From Zoroaster sp. YZ-2022 (Eukaryota > Echinodermata > Asteroidea > Forcipulatida > Zoroasteridae), in contig CM055822.1 in the NCBI GenBank assembly GCA_029582265.1, positions 40,197,067 through 40,261,066 on the forward strand: 64,000 nucleotides of DNA, read 5' to 3'. Positions within the stretch are counted from its first letter, which is position 1. Each line of letters begins with the position of its first letter. Positions 12,328-24,054 of this stretch are shown here, piece by piece. The notes beneath the pieces are model-generated. The model had not been told where the DNA came from and did no database searches. It was given only the letters and a program-made list of their open reading frames with translations. A program made the translations under genes and the position numbers.

Positions 12328-14294
12328 TAGGGCTGTGCCGGGTATCCGGGTATCCGGATACCCGACCGAAACTGTCATTACCCGGTTCCGTTTTTCGGTT
12401 CCGAGTACCCGTAAACGACTTTTTAAAATTGGGACTTACCATTTCAGCGGTGTGAACAGAAATTTTTGACTATTGAGCAATGTACTGTTAACACTTTTAG
12501 GAGCAATTTTATTCAAGATAACGCCTTTGTAGTATTTTACGGACATTTTCCATACACTTTTTTCCAACCGATACATTGTATCTAATCATTAAGACTCAAA
12601 TAGCCTGGCTGCGGCATGCTACAAACAAGTATCAAACTAGCTGCTCATGATGGAATGTTTGCCTATTGTTCACAGTAATTGGATTAGTGGGACAATAACT
12701 GCTGGTTTATGTCTGCACTGGAGTGTGCACCATGATGTGTTAATAGAGGGGATATTATTATCGGGGACGTCCACATTAATTGTTGTCGTAATAAAAAAGT
12801 AGTGTTGAAATTGGTTTTGTTGTGTAATTATTTTGATGTGCCACTGACCATCCCTCAGCATATCACCAACATTTACATTTATTTACCCGCCGATACCGAG
12901 CTCTCTTGTGTATTACATTTGCCGACAAGGTAACAGTTTGTTTCAAAAGAAAGAGATAAAAAAGGAGGTGTTAAGTCGGTCATTGTCTTTGAAACCAACG
13001 GTAGGATCCATAATCAGTCGGATTTGAAAGGTATTATTAGTTGCGGGTTTGATCCTTTCAATTGGGCAGCATATTTTTACAATCACCTAATCTCCTATCA
13101 GTTGAAAAGACGTTTATGAGGGACGAAATGCGGTTGCTTATGATGAGCTGCGAATTATGGATCGTCAAACATTGATGGAGGGGACAAATTGGCTGAATAC
13201 TAATTAAAAAGTAGACAAAACTTACACCGATACGTTTTGTTAAGTTATTTTTTGATGAGTGCGCATCCTAAATTTTAGACTCATTTCTTGACTGACCGAT
13301 CAACACGATGCCACGTTCAACAGGGAATAGTCAAGTTTGGTCCCATTTTGTGAAAAAGGGGCCCAAAGTGGTAAAGATTCATTCTTTCAATAAACAATGT
13401 TTATTGACAGGTTTATTGACATTTAACTAAAGTTCATTGTGATAGAAACATATTAATATTCAAGTTCTGATTTTAGATTCGTTAATTTTTTGCAGTTTGT
13501 TAGTTTAATAATATCAAATATTATTTTAGTACGCAAAATCATGTCCTTATCCAAAGCCAACATGGCGTACGGGATATCCTTATTTAGAAGGCAGGGGCGC
13601 GGCAAGGCGCAAGCACATGAATGTTTTCTCACAACGGGTTAGTTCCGCCCACATCGCCTTTGACCAATGACATTATTCAACACGTGTTTTGTGACATGAA
13701 CATTAAACTCAACTTGCTATACGCATGCGCTCTGATCCAAAGCCAACATGGCGTGCGGGATATCCTTATTTAGAAGGCAGGGCGCGGCAAGGCGCAAGCA
13801 CATGAATCGTTTTCCCACAACGGGTTAGTTCCGCCCACATCGCCTTTGACCAATGACATTATTCAACACGTGTTTTGTGACATGAACATTAAAGTGAACT
13901 TGCTATACGCATGCGCTCTGATCACGCACGCACCAGTGATTATTGTCTTCTGATGATGGAGTCACTCCCTGACACAGTCACGTGCGAGGCCGCTGTAGCT
14001 GCGTGATGCACCGGACATGCGTGCGCGCGTGTGATCAATTTTTACGGTTTTATTTCAGAAATAACTTTCCGTTAATTAAGACAATATTTTGTCACCAAGA
14101 TGTTATACTTTAATAAAGATCGAATTAAATAAGGTATCCTCTGTATTATAAAGGTCAATTTTGTTAACGTTTACATGTATTTGTACACCAAAGGAGGCAT
14201 GTTTTCAACAAGAATGAAAACGGGTATCCAGGTATCCGAACTTTCCTGATTTCGGGTATCCGGTTCCAAAAATATCCGAAAACGCACAGCCCTA
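12328..14294. mobile_element. Non-autonomous hAT-type DNA transposon
   Basis: The element starts TAGGGCTGTGC and ends GCACAGCCCTA, a perfect 11-bp terminal inverted repeat. It is flanked by an identical 8-bp duplication, AATGGGGG, at 12320-12327 and 14295-14302. An 8-bp duplication and a TAGGG-type end are hallmarks of hAT elements. Both ends carry clusters of GGGTATCCGG words in both orientations (12339-12362 and 14222-14265). The 1967-bp interior has no transposase ORF, so it must have been moved in trans. Confidence 0.88.
13551..13922. repeat. Two-copy 186-bp tandem duplication inside the hAT element
   Basis: A block beginning CCAAAGCCAACATGGCG and ending near ATACGCATGCGCTCTGAT occurs twice with a 186-bp period and few differences. 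It contains TTTGACCAATGACA and CACGTG words. It is confined to the hAT interior, so it probably arose within the element. Confidence 0.9.
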
Positions 14295-14302
14295 AATGGG
14301 GG

Positions 14303-15900
14303 AACAACGTATACTGCTGAATTTATTAATTACAGATGTACACATGCGTAATTTCGCTAGATATACTTCACTGTCAATTTAGTTTGTAAAGGAAAGTTGC
14401 ACTTCAGAAAATGTGGTGTTAAAAACTACACCGATTGGTGTTCATATAACTTTGACACCACTGTTGTTATTTTAACACCACGGTTTTGCAGAGTACAGCA
14501 TTGATAATGTTGGCATTACTGATTCAACGAGTAAACTGATATACAACGTAACTGGAATTATCTTGTCCTTATTGGAAGTAAAGATTATCAAATAAATTTG
14601 AATTCCATTTCACATCCAAAAGACTCCTGCCAACAAACATTCATTTTAATCTTGAAACACCAATGCTTTATTTGTTATGTCATGAAAGAGGTTTATAAGG
14701 GGTGGCAATTGCCACCACTTACAGGATCCTTAAAGACTGATTTCATAGGTATAGTATGTATTATGTATTTGACTCTGTTCTGTTATGAAGGAAGTTATTA
14801 TTTCAAAACCACGATATTGTACTTGAAAAAATGCTTATCTCCAATAAGGACAACTTGTTTCCAATCGCGTTATACTCTCTTCGGATCAAGATATACATTG
14901 AGAGCAACCAATCTGTGAAAGTTTCAGCTTCTTACGTTATGCAAATTCATTTGTTGTATTTCATTCTGAAGTGGAATTTAGGAAAGAAGATACTCTTTCC
15001 TATATAACTTTGAACTGGAAATGTTGTAATTCTCTTATAAAAAAACCCAGTACCTCAGACAAAATTATTTCTAGGGAAGATTGATATCATCATCAGCTTG
15101 ACACCAAGTAAGTTTCTAATTACAATTAAATCATTTTGTTATTCTGATTTTTATACCAATCTTGATATACCTTTAACTGGTACTCTTCTATATTCCTCAT
15201 AGATTGAAAGTAATCACCGACCGAATCATTCTCAAACTTTTTTCAAAGCTTGTTTACAATTAAGCCAATGTTTATATAGTTTGATTTTGTTTTATTGAGA
15301 AATAAAGACTTATTTTTGTATAAATGTTTGCATTTTTGTATAAATGTTATAATATATTGATTTGTAAAGAGACATTCAAAGGAAGTAGCCGAATATAAAC
15401 ACCAATGTTATAGTTTGTAACACCACCGTTTTTGTAGTGTATAATATTGGTACTAGACTAGACTATCTAATTGACGAATTATCACCTCAAAGCTTACTTG
15501 ATGTGAAGTTGGTACAAGGATCAATCATCCTAAGAAGTTATTCCGTTCAAAATGCTTTCATCTTAATAGAGAACATAATTATCGTTATGTCGAAAACGTT
15601 GCCTTTCATGTAAATGCAAAAGGTGTACAGGCCTACCTTGTTTTTGACCATTTCATATTGCTTGAGAAACATTTTTGCTTGGCGAAATATCGTGCTTGAT
15701 TCCAATCTTATGCAAAAACTCATCTATAACACTTTACGATTTCTTTGTAATTAAAATAGTGTGCAATGAATTTGTATACGTTATAGATGGAACATCACTA
15801 TAACTGCGATAATATGTGGACACTCTGCAAAAGATCTGTCACTAGATTCAATTCATTAGACTTAATTTCAATCTGAGGATTTGAAGATTTGCATGGTGGA
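14303..15900. other. Intergenic, diverged 'AACACCAC' repeat ends
   Basis: 14410-14505 and 15395-15450 share GTGTTAAA/TTAACACCAC/GTTTTTGCAGTGTA-like words, suggesting two ends or two copies of an old short element. No gene is seen. The frame at 14598-14918 has no recognisable features. Confidence 0.35.
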
Positions 15901-16380
15901 AGTAAGGAGTAAGGTTTGCGGTAGCATCTTTTAAACAATATCTTAGGAGTTGCTACCTCTAGACTCAGGCATTCTCCAGAAGACGACCAGATCAGTATAC
16001 TGATCGAAACGTCGAGATTTTCCCCACCAGTTCTTCAGAACCACAATTATTATCACTCCAAAAGTCCTTTTCACACATGTCAAAATCTACACTGATTCAA
16101 TCCGTGTCGACTCCATGTTAGTTTCAACACGGTTCAACAACGCATTTCGTTCACACTTGCTACACTTGAACCCAACATTTGCGCTACACGTGTAACTGAT
16201 TGGAATTCTCTATACGGGTTGAGAGCTCTCAACACACTTCCCAAGCAGGGTTGGTTTAGACACGGATCGAACACTCTACAGAGGTGAACGGGTCGGAACC
16301 CATGTCCAACACGGAGATTTTCCGTAGTGTGAACAAACCTTAAGATATTGTTTACATGGTGCTACCGCAACCTTACTCCT
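15901..16380 (+). mobile_element. Penelope-like element 3' fragment
   Basis: 15979-16040 carries CCAGAAGACGACCAGATCAG followed by ACTGATCGAAACGTCGAG and CACCAGTTCTTCAGAAC. This is the 3'-UTR signature of Penelope-like elements, shared with 33254-33380 and 61220-61348. The ends are inverted: AGGAGTAAGGTTTGCGGTAGC at the left and GCTACCGCAACCTTACTCCT at the right, next to AACAATATCTT and AAGATATTGTT. No coding sequence remains. Confidence 0.7.
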
Positions 16381-16635
16381 AAATATTGATTATGCATTTA
16401 AGAGGGTGTTTGATGTCATCACAAAGAGATCATAAGGTTGTATTTATATATACTATAAGACTTTGGGAAATTCTTAAATTTAAATTTGATTTAAATGTAC
16501 TGTTAAAAACAAATTATATAGGCCTTTCAACTTCATCTCAATATCTCAATAAATGCATTTGTTTTAATCTCAAATAAAGCGGACCCTTTGTTTTTTGTAA
16601 TATTAGTCCTCCCTGACTATTTAGTGAAAACAAGT

Positions 16636-16790
16636 CAAATTACTTGAGCGGGAGTTGAACCCACGACCTACCGGCGCTCCTATTAAATAAAATTAATAAA
16701 AACAATTTATAACAACATTATAAAAATTCTGACCATCTGCATAGAAGGCGAACGTTCTAACCACTGGACTGTCATGCCTGCCACTTGAAT
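16636..16790 (-). repeat. tRNA-like SINE with internal insertion
   Basis: Read on the minus strand, GACAGTCCAGTGGTTAGAAC resembles a tRNA 5' half with box A, and GGTCGTGGGTTCAACTCCCG carries a good box B. An AT-rich insert of about 70 bp separates the halves, too long for a normal tRNA intron. It is therefore probably a decayed tRNA-derived SINE and not a functional tRNA gene. Confidence 0.5.
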
Positions 16791-17520
16791 TTCTAGGTGA
16801 ACTAATTATAGAATAATCTTTTTTATATTAGCTTTCTAAAATGATGACAATTCTTTAATACAGAAAAATACTGCATCCGGACTGAGGTCCAATTTTTTGT
16901 GCATTCAAATTTAATTGCCATTGTCTTATATATAATAAACTGTTTTGAAAACTGTTCCTTCACAGATAAAAATCTCAATTTTTGTTGTGCTATTTCTCCT
17001 CTAGCTTTCTTCACCCAATCTCCCACTTTCACCCTTTTCTGACTCAGTCTCAGCTTATTGTCTTGCCTAACACCGCTTGAAAATGAAAATTCACTATATG
17101 AATCCCTCCCTTTTGATGGCTCAAGACAATGCTACTGAATAGGCCTCAAATAGTGTCTAAAGGGGGTGAAGCTGTGTACGTCACCATATGTTGGCTAGCC
17201 CAAATATGGACTCCGTATCTGTATACATTGATTTCTTTTTTTCATTTTTTTAAAAGTCTTACATGTGTGGGGAGGCTGAAACTCTGTACTAAAACTCCAT
17301 GATAAACTATAATGACATCGCTGAGGTTTGAATTTCAAAACATCATTTTTACTAAGTCATTTTATTGTAAGAAATCCTAGAGTTTCGATGGTTGTGCGTC
17401 ATTCCATAGTGCATTAGCGTAGACGCGTGTAGCGACAAAACGGCGGCGTTTGTGCAGTTTGAGTAAATAAAATAATTCCACAGAGCAGGTTTCATGTGGG
17501 TTTTGTCGTAACGCTCAAGT

Positions 17521-17776
17521 CGTCCCTAATTTGCCATAGTGACCAATCCCAAATTAAGTTGGCATAGTGACCAATGCGGTATTGGTCACTTTGCCAAATT
17601 ACAAAAATAGCCAGATAGAGCATTCGTCATTTGAATGCATGCTCTATCTCCAAAACTATAAGGATTACATGCATGTGGATTATATACAATGGTACGTCTC
17701 TTCCTGAATGTACTAATGGGCGGGAAAACTAAAAATTGAAAAAAGTCGGATTGGTCACTATGGCAAATTAGGGACG
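17521..17776. mobile_element. 256-bp MITE with 28-30-bp inverted termini
   Basis: The left end CGTCCCTAATTTGCCATAG, continuing TGACCAATCC, is matched exactly in reverse at the right end (GGATTGGTCACTATGGCAAA, continuing TTAGGGACG). A 4-bp AAGT sits directly outside each end, consistent with a 4-bp target duplication. The interior has further GGCATAGTGACCAATG and TATTGGTCACTTTGCC half-palindromes. No coding capacity; superfamily not assigned. Confidence 0.85.
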
Positions 17777-17895
17777 AAGTGACGAACAGCCATCAAAACT
17801 AAAGTAATTCTTTAAGGCCCCCAAAAAGGTATCTGGTTTCTGGTTTTAGGTCGGCTTCAAAATCGGTGTGGTGACGCGCTTTTTTCTTCTGTTTC

Positions 17896-17966
17896 TTGTT
17901 TGTTTGTTTGTTTGTTTTTTGGTTTAAAAAAATTTGTGGTAATTTTTGTTTTGTTTTGTTTTGTTT
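17896..17966. repeat. (TTTG)n and (TTTTG)n simple repeats
   Basis: Runs of TTTG near 17897-17920 and TTTTG near 17945-17967, separated by AT-rich DNA. They lie inside the inverted-repeat element at 17230-18382. Confidence 0.85.
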
Positions 17967-18382
17967 TTTTGCCAAAAGGTGAAATACGTGATACATGTAT
18001 ACACTGTTTAATATTGGAACCAGAAAAACATTTCTCGTACACAATGTATGGTGGCTAAGAGAAGCGTCACACATCGGGAAAACATTCATACCTCTAAGTG
18101 AAAAAAAGTCGTTTAAAACACAGCACGGCAGAATTCCAATCGATCAGCAATTTTGGCTGCAATTGGACATCGTTTCATTGAAGAAAAAACAAAAAAACTA
18201 AAACAAAACAAAAAAGGAAACCGGATACTTTTTGGATTTTTGGGACTATTTCATTAAAAACACTTAGTGAATATAATATTTTGAAATTCAAACCTTGCTA
18301 ATATGCATTGTATTTGGTGATGGAATTTTACTGACAAGTTACAGCAGCTTTACACAAATAAAAATTTAAAAAAATCATGAAA

Positions 18383-19091
18383 ACATGTTTTCTCTTTTAA
18401 ATCCTGGATGGACGTTACGAAGGTGAAAGTCCAACATAGGCTACCGTGTTTGGCCTATTGGATCCGGGACTGTACGTTCCCCTCCTCCGGCCATGCACAA
18501 AGGGGAAAATGAGAGGGGTACAGAGTGTGTCAGTGAGGTTGATTCCACAATTCGTTTCTATTCTTCCCATGTATGCAGACTGTATGCAGCTGTTTACATA
18601 AGTCAAACCCGTGATACATTATATAGGGCTTATTATGATGATGATGAGCGACAGCTTGACAGTTTCATGGTCACAAACAATGAAATGAAGCCAAACCATG
18701 CTGATGAAAAACTGAAAATAAGTTAAAAATAAGAGATTTGATTAATATTTGATGGCACAGGAAGCTAACTGTCAGGAAGCTAACGTATGAACACAAGTGA
18801 GACACAATGGCACAAGAGCAATCCGAACTGAACGAAAATGCTATAGAGATTCAAGTTAATCAAACAACGAGCAAGTCAACTGGGAAAAGATGTCGAAGAC
18901 GCCAAACACAGAACTCACATTAACACATTGGTTTTGATACCAGTCTATTCGCCTTACTCGTACTCTTTAATTTTTCTTTAAAGTTCACATCACTCAGTGC
19001 AATATGCCATAAGTTTTTTTCCAAACACCTCTTTATGAACGACAAAGTTGACGAGGCTTTAACCGACCTCAACTTGGACCCACTAAGCTAA
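18383..19091. other. Intergenic, nothing recognised
   Basis: A short frame at 18493-18726 includes YRAYYDDDERQLDSF but has no splice signals or recognised motif. No repeat or RNA gene is evident. Confidence 0.3.
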
Positions 19092-21539
19092 CCCTTTCAG
19101 TACCAAGACCAATTTTTCAATTATGCCTTGGGTACCACACTCATTTCTTTTTCATGTCTACTTGGTTACCACAGGACTTTTGGCAAGTTTCATTGTATAG
19201 CGCCCTCACATGTTGATGCATTGCAAGGCAATTTCTCTATTGTTAACATACAGGTGTCATAATGATTTACTCTCTGAACCATGAAATCAACTTTATAATA
19301 AAATACCAATTATGTTGACCTACATTAAAATGGCAAAACACTGTTATTGGGGTTTATTAAGTATTGTGACTTATACAGTAAGGAAACTGACTACAATTGT
19401 TTAATCTATTTTGTTTGAGCAAAAAATACTGAACGGGGACTTGAATCTAGGCTTGAACCCTTCCAGCTCCCCGCCCCCCCCCCCCGTTCAATGTTGGACA
19501 ATCTGGGCTTGCGGTGTGCGTGCATCACATCAACATTGAAACGGGGGAGGAGGAGGAGAAGGGTGGAATTAAATGAAATCACATGTACATGTATACAACC
19601 AAAAGTAGTTGGGCACAGACAGATCATTGGGTATGAAAATTCTCAAAACAGGGAACAACACACATTGGCTTATTACACTGTTTACAGATCATATGCGTTT
19701 GTGTTCTCTTTGCCCTAGTACTGCAAACAACACAGTCACGTTTTTTGCTGGAGACATTTTTTCCAGGATAGTGTTGACATGAAAAGGGCCTGGAAGCACA
19801 TGGAAGTTGGCTTGCATGATGTACGGGGTCGTACTTCCAGGTGGATAAAAGTTCTTCGATTACCTTTACCCTAAAATCCAAATGGGAAAGGTGATGGTTT
19901 GTAGATATGGTGTTGTATACCACAGTAGCATTCAGAAAACAGATGTCAAGAATGTTTACGAATACTCTTTTCCACCATTTCATTGTTCTGTGTGGATGAG
20001 AGTAATACTGCACAATTTGTGCTGCCAGATATCAGTTCCTCCCATGTATTTATTGTAATCGCAAACTACAGAAGGTTTTTTAATGTCGCGATGTCCGGTT
20101 AAACTGTTTTTACAACGAATCTGCTTAGTGGTGACACTGCAATTCCCGTAATTTGTCAAGAGAGTTACACGCTTTGTGTCTTGCCAGGCGACGCAAAGTT
20201 GGCCCACCTTTGTATAAAACCGGGGTCTTCTGTTTTTTCATTGGAAACTTTTTTGGATGAGCAAAATCAGGAATTCCTTGTGTGGTGTAGCGCACAGTTC
20301 CACAAACTCCAAATCCTAGCTGTGATAACTTTGAGACCAGAGCTGGGCTGTTGTACCAATTATCCATGAAAATGACATGACCCTTGTGTTCCAGTCCTTT
20401 CACTAGATCCAAGACAACCTGGCCTGCTGCATGAATAACAGATGGATGGTGTGTTGCCATGGTTGCAGCATGCACAGTGGAGGGTTGAATTGTTGCTGTG
20501 CTTGGCCGAGACCCTGTGAACATCTTCCAAGCGCACGTATACCCGGATTCGGACTCATTTAAAGAGAAGCATTTCATTCCCCACTTGTTGGCCTTTCGCG
20601 GTAAGTACTGCTTAAAGCTCAGTCGTCCTTTAAACTTGGCCATACTCTCGTCTGGTGAGAGGTTTCGTCCAGGGCTGTATATTTTGAGAAAGGTTGGCAG
20701 TACAATGTCGAGTAAAGGGCGAAGTTTTGCTAGTTTGTCGGTAGGGCTGTCGACTTGAGCTCTGTTGTTGGCTAGGTGAAAACATCTAAGGATTGCAGTG
20801 AATCTGTTGCGGGACATAGATGACGGATATACCGGACTTCGAAGAACATCTGACATGGACCAGTGCATGCTGTATCGAGGCCTTTTGTTGATGCCCATGC
20901 AAAGTAATAATGCCACGAATGCCATCATTTCGGGAATATTTGTTGGAGTCCAAGCAGACTGACGATTGGTTGGGTTTGCAGGCAAAGTTTGCTCAGCATA
21001 TCGATTTGTCTCCGTCACCATCAGCTCTCAGGTCGCTTGACAGAAGTACAGTTGAAAAATTTGGAAAGGTGTATAGTTACTCAAATCTTCAGTCGTTCCC
21101 CTGTTTCCACTGAATTGCATGGGTTTCTTCGTGTATGTGTTAGTTTCACACCAACCAGACCGGTAGTTTGGCTTTTCCGATGATGATGATGATGTCGGGA
21201 CGCATTCCTCTTCACTATCATCCGACTCCGGTGTAGAATCCTCGTCATAAGACATATCTGACCCACTATCTGCGAAGAGTTCTTCCAAAATGTGTGCACT
21301 TCCATCGGCGTCCATAGCTATCAATGGCACGCAAAATTTCGCGGGCGTCCTTTTTCAGCCAATCAGAAAACACTTGTCAATTGAGGGCGCTATTGACATT
21401 TTCCGAAATCAGGTGTTACCGACGTGCCACAGGGGCTCGCCGGGAACAAATGAGTATTGTTTTCGTGTGCCAAAAGAACACCACGGTACCCAAGAAATAT
21501 ACAATATTGAGCCAATATGGCACAATGGGGTTGAAAGGG
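19092..21539 (-). mobile_element. piggyBac element, near complete
   Basis: The element starts CCCTTTCAGTACC at 19092, and its other end reads CCCTTTCAACCCC on the minus strand from 21539. It is bounded by CTAA (19088-19091) and TTAT (21540-21543), each one substitution from the TTAA target used by piggyBac. Both subterminal regions carry TTGGGTACC. The 2448-bp length is typical for piggyBac. The transposase fills the interior on the minus strand but is broken, so the copy should be immobile on its own. Confidence 0.85.
19624..21330 (-). pseudogene. piggyBac-type transposase, inactivated
   Basis: Starting at 21330, an acidic N-terminus (SDSEEECVPT-like, about 70 residues) leads to LSNYTPFQIFQLYFCQAT, then a TGA at 21028-21030, then the same frame resumes with VTETNRYAEQ. 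The DDE domain follows: MAFVALLLCMGIN, LSPDESMAKFKGR (first catalytic Asp) and VIFMDNWYNSP (second). The frame then slips near 20125-20207, and the third Asp region, CDYNKYMGGTD, is read in another frame. A second slip near 19980-20013 restores the first frame for MKWWKRVFVNI and a C-terminal Cys-rich CVVC-x12-CKQC-x4-CVVPC zinc-binding tail ending at 19624. The catalytic residues survive, but one nonsense and two compensating frameshifts make it a pseudogene. No introns are evident. Domesticated PGBD-like use is unlikely given the breaks and the intact transposon ends. Confidence 0.88.
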
Positions 21540-21693
21540 TTATTATACAGGTAGTGTAAAACACAAAAGACTCGTGCAAGCCACAATGAATGTTTTTCTC
21601 ACTCGTCCGTGCTCTTCTTTACTAACGTTACTCATAAATCCGCTCAATTCTTTCTGCACAATTATATTTTAGTAAATTGTATAGTTCACTTAA

Positions 21694-22536
21694 AATTTTT
21701 CCTCCGACGAGGGAGCCCTCCTCTCGCCACTGGCAGATTTTATGTATTTCATTGTTTCTCCCAGAAAAAAAAACACAGATGGCTGAGAGTCATTGATATC
21801 CTAAAGGGGACCATTCCACATATCTTAGAAGGGGTGTCAGTTCCCAGAGCTGTGTAGTTTTTTTTTCTGGGCTGGAAAAGAAATTGCTGCCATATGTCTG
21901 TGCACAAAATCAACCATCCATTGTGTAAACATAAAGACCCCCCCCCCCAAATCTAACCCACTGATAAGTGGAACCATCTGTTGACCATCAGACTGTGTTG
22001 TTTGATGTCTTGCGACAGCCAGTGCCAGGCATAACCCCCACCCCCAGACAGAGTGTCTGGGTTGGGTTACATGCTGGAGAGATAAACCAGACGGCTGTTC
22101 ACTGTTTGCAAGATTATACAGGAGATAGATACACTACACAGCCGTTGTGTGTCATCTGGGGTTGTAAATAATACCAAACAATAGCTGGGCATGTGTGGAA
22201 GTCATTTGGATGTAAAAAGTCAATGGGGAATGCAGAGAACAATTGTTAATATAATTACAACCTGCGACGCGTGAGCCCTACTGTTTTTTACAGTAGGTAA
22301 ATTAGGGTGCCACTGAAAAGAGGAGGGGTTATGCCAACGTCTTGTCATCTGGGGGTTGAAAATAATTCTAGACAATAGCAGGGCATGTGGGGAAGTCATT
22401 TGGATGTAAAAAGTCAATGGGGAATGCAGAGAACAATTTTAATATAATTAATTCCCTAGGGGATAGGGGTGCCACTGGAAAGTGGAGAGGTGCCACGTTC
22501 GAATAAAGTCGTGGGTAGGTCCCTCGTCGGAGGGTT
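21694..22536. mobile_element. TTAA-flanked 843-bp MITE
   Basis: TTAA lies at 21690-21693 and 22537-22540. The termini share CCTCCGACGAGGGA (21701-21714), inverted at 22520-22533, after AATTTTT on the left and AACC-type bases on the right. The matching site in the right inverted arm (about 30190-30215) lacks the element, so the insertion is supported by an internal empty site. TTAA targets are used by piggyBac and Kolobok transposases. Its ends do not match those of the adjacent piggyBac, so the mobilising enzyme is unknown. No ORF of note. Confidence 0.8.
22155..22450. repeat. Two-copy tandem duplication inside the TTAA MITE
   Basis: GTCATCTGGGG, AAGTCATTTGGATGTAAAAA and GTCAATGGGGAATGCAGAGA recur with a period near 187 bp. 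The copies differ by several substitutions and small indels, and by a GCGTGAGCCCTACTG-containing spacer. Confidence 0.85.
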
Positions 22537-22864
22537 TTAAACTAGTAAGAAATTGGAGCGTAACGATAGCAAATGAATCGGTACAGTGTACACGATTATT
22601 GGATAAAGAAAAAAAATATATCGCACATGTTGTACTTTAAACGGATGTTTGCACAGCTTCACTGTATTTTAATGCATTGCTTTTTGTAGCAGTATTACTT
22701 CAACTAATAACACCAATAATATGTTTAGTATGACATCTTTTTAAACCAAGATCAAATTGCAACGTCGAATGGGTGAATGCGTCAACTAACGAAATTAAAC
22801 AAACAATAAAACAAAGTGATCACTATAAAAAGATAAAAAATAAGAAATTTAAGGACGAACAATA

Positions 22865-23150
22865 ATATGAAAGCATTGGTGTAGTTCAAAAACCGAAACT
22901 GATTGTATACTCTGGTGTAGTTCTGGTGCGTTCCTATTATTTAAATTAGCACCAAAACTGCACCAGTGGTGTAGTTTTAGTGCGGTGAGTTTTTGTGTGG
23001 TTCTGGTATAGCATTGTGTAGTGCTTAAATCCTACACCAAACCCGCACCACATTTGAGCTCTGATGCAGTTTTCGTGAATATTAAATTAGCATGATTGTT
23101 AACCTTACACTCGAAATTGCACCACCCAATTGCATCTTAACAATTCTCAT
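22865..23150. repeat. Array of short 'GGTGTAGTTTTGGTG' motifs in both orientations
   Basis: Many imperfect copies of GGTGTAGTT/TCTGGTG and of the reverse form CACCAAAACTGCACCA are packed here. Further copies lie at 24957-25002 (CACCAAAACTGCGCCAAAAC-like) and 25510-25755 (GGTGTACATTTGGTGTACAT-like). The three clusters may be subterminal regions of one diverged element spanning about 22865-25760. Edges are not resolved. Confidence 0.5.
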
Positions 23151-23267
23151 AAATTAAGTATGGTGCATAATTATTCTTCTTCTAAACTAACCATTTCCTA
23201 TCTCTGAGTTCAGAAATATTGGTTGAAATAGTACTGATTTATCTATTATTTACAGGGCAAGGTCTGG

Positions 23268-23320
23268 TATCGTGGTATGGTACATGTACATGTACATGGT
23301 GCTTGTACATGTACATGATG
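23268..23320. repeat. (TACATG)n-like short repeat
   Basis: TACATGTACATGTACATGG and a second GTACATGTACATG run. A related tract is at 25080-25125. Confidence 0.8.
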
Positions 23321-23659
23321 CTACACAAAATAATTACAGAAAACACTGCATAAAATTACCACAATATCGTCACGATCAATAGGGCATGTAATTGGAATGC
23401 TAGTTTTAGATTATGATATGATATGATGAGGTCATTTGTGTATTACCGTTGTTACTGCACATTATGAGGCAGTTAATTATCATTCACTGTGTTCATCTTC
23501 GGAAACCCATTTTGTGCCTTGTTGAAAGTCTGCACTGATCATGACGATACTGCCCCTTAAACTGAACATTACAACAGCATGAAAAAATATTCTCTTTTTG
23601 GAATATTTTGGGAAAAGTAGAGGTGTTGGGTCTTGGATAAATCCACATGTATCCTCCGA

Positions 23660-24053
23660 TAATAATAATAATAATAATAATACAGATTTTTAGCGCGCAC
23701 ATATCCACCCTGCTGGGCGCTCAAGGCGCGGAAACAAAGAAAAAAACATTAATACAAACAATATACAATGATAGCATAGGGAAAACAAATTATGTACCGA
23801 GATACATGTACCTACAATGCAATTACAAATATACATCATCTTTGAAGAGTTGTGACATAAGATGAGTTTTAAGCATCGACTTGAATCTGGTTATACTATG
23901 ACAAGATTTGAGTTTAGTTGGAAGATGATTCCAGAGTCTCGGAGCTGCGACAGAAAACGACCTATCACCCCAGTTCCGTTTTGAAGTTGGTTCCTTGAGT
24001 CTGTATGAAGATGGCACAGTGATTATCCTTACAATGTATTGCTTCTTCATCAC
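23660..24053 (-). mobile_element. 3' end of a CR1/L2-type LINE
   Basis: On the minus strand, about 24020-23830 encodes SSYRLKEPTSKRNWGDRSFS, then VAAPRLWNHLPTKLKS and FKSMLKTHLMSQLF. This is the 'R..GDR.FS.AAPRLWN.LP' C-terminus typical of CR1/L2-like LINE reverse transcriptases. The 3' UTR then runs to GAGCGCCCAGCAGGGTGGAT, continuing ATGTGCGCGCTAAAA, and an (ATT)n tail at 23682-23660. The 5' part of the element is missing. Its 3' end resembles that of the tRNA-derived SINEs at 29669 and 36236. Confidence 0.8.
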
Positions 24054-24054
24054 G

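Larger units (their letters stand above)
17230..18382. repeat. Imperfect inverted-repeat element enclosing a MITE
   Basis: GGTTTGAATTTCAAAAC at about 17325 is matched in reverse by GAAATTCAAACC at about 18283. The inner CCCCAAAAAGGTATCTGG at 17819 is matched by CCGGATACTTTTTGG at 18220. The outer T-rich (17230) and A-rich (18365) edges also mirror each other. Arms are diverged and boundaries approximate. No transposase is present, and ends and target duplication were not resolved. Confidence 0.45.

Noticed and set aside
16636..16790. A functional tRNA gene with an intron
   Set aside because: The interruption is far longer and AT-richer than tRNA introns, and the acceptor stem cannot be paired convincingly; a SINE is more likely.
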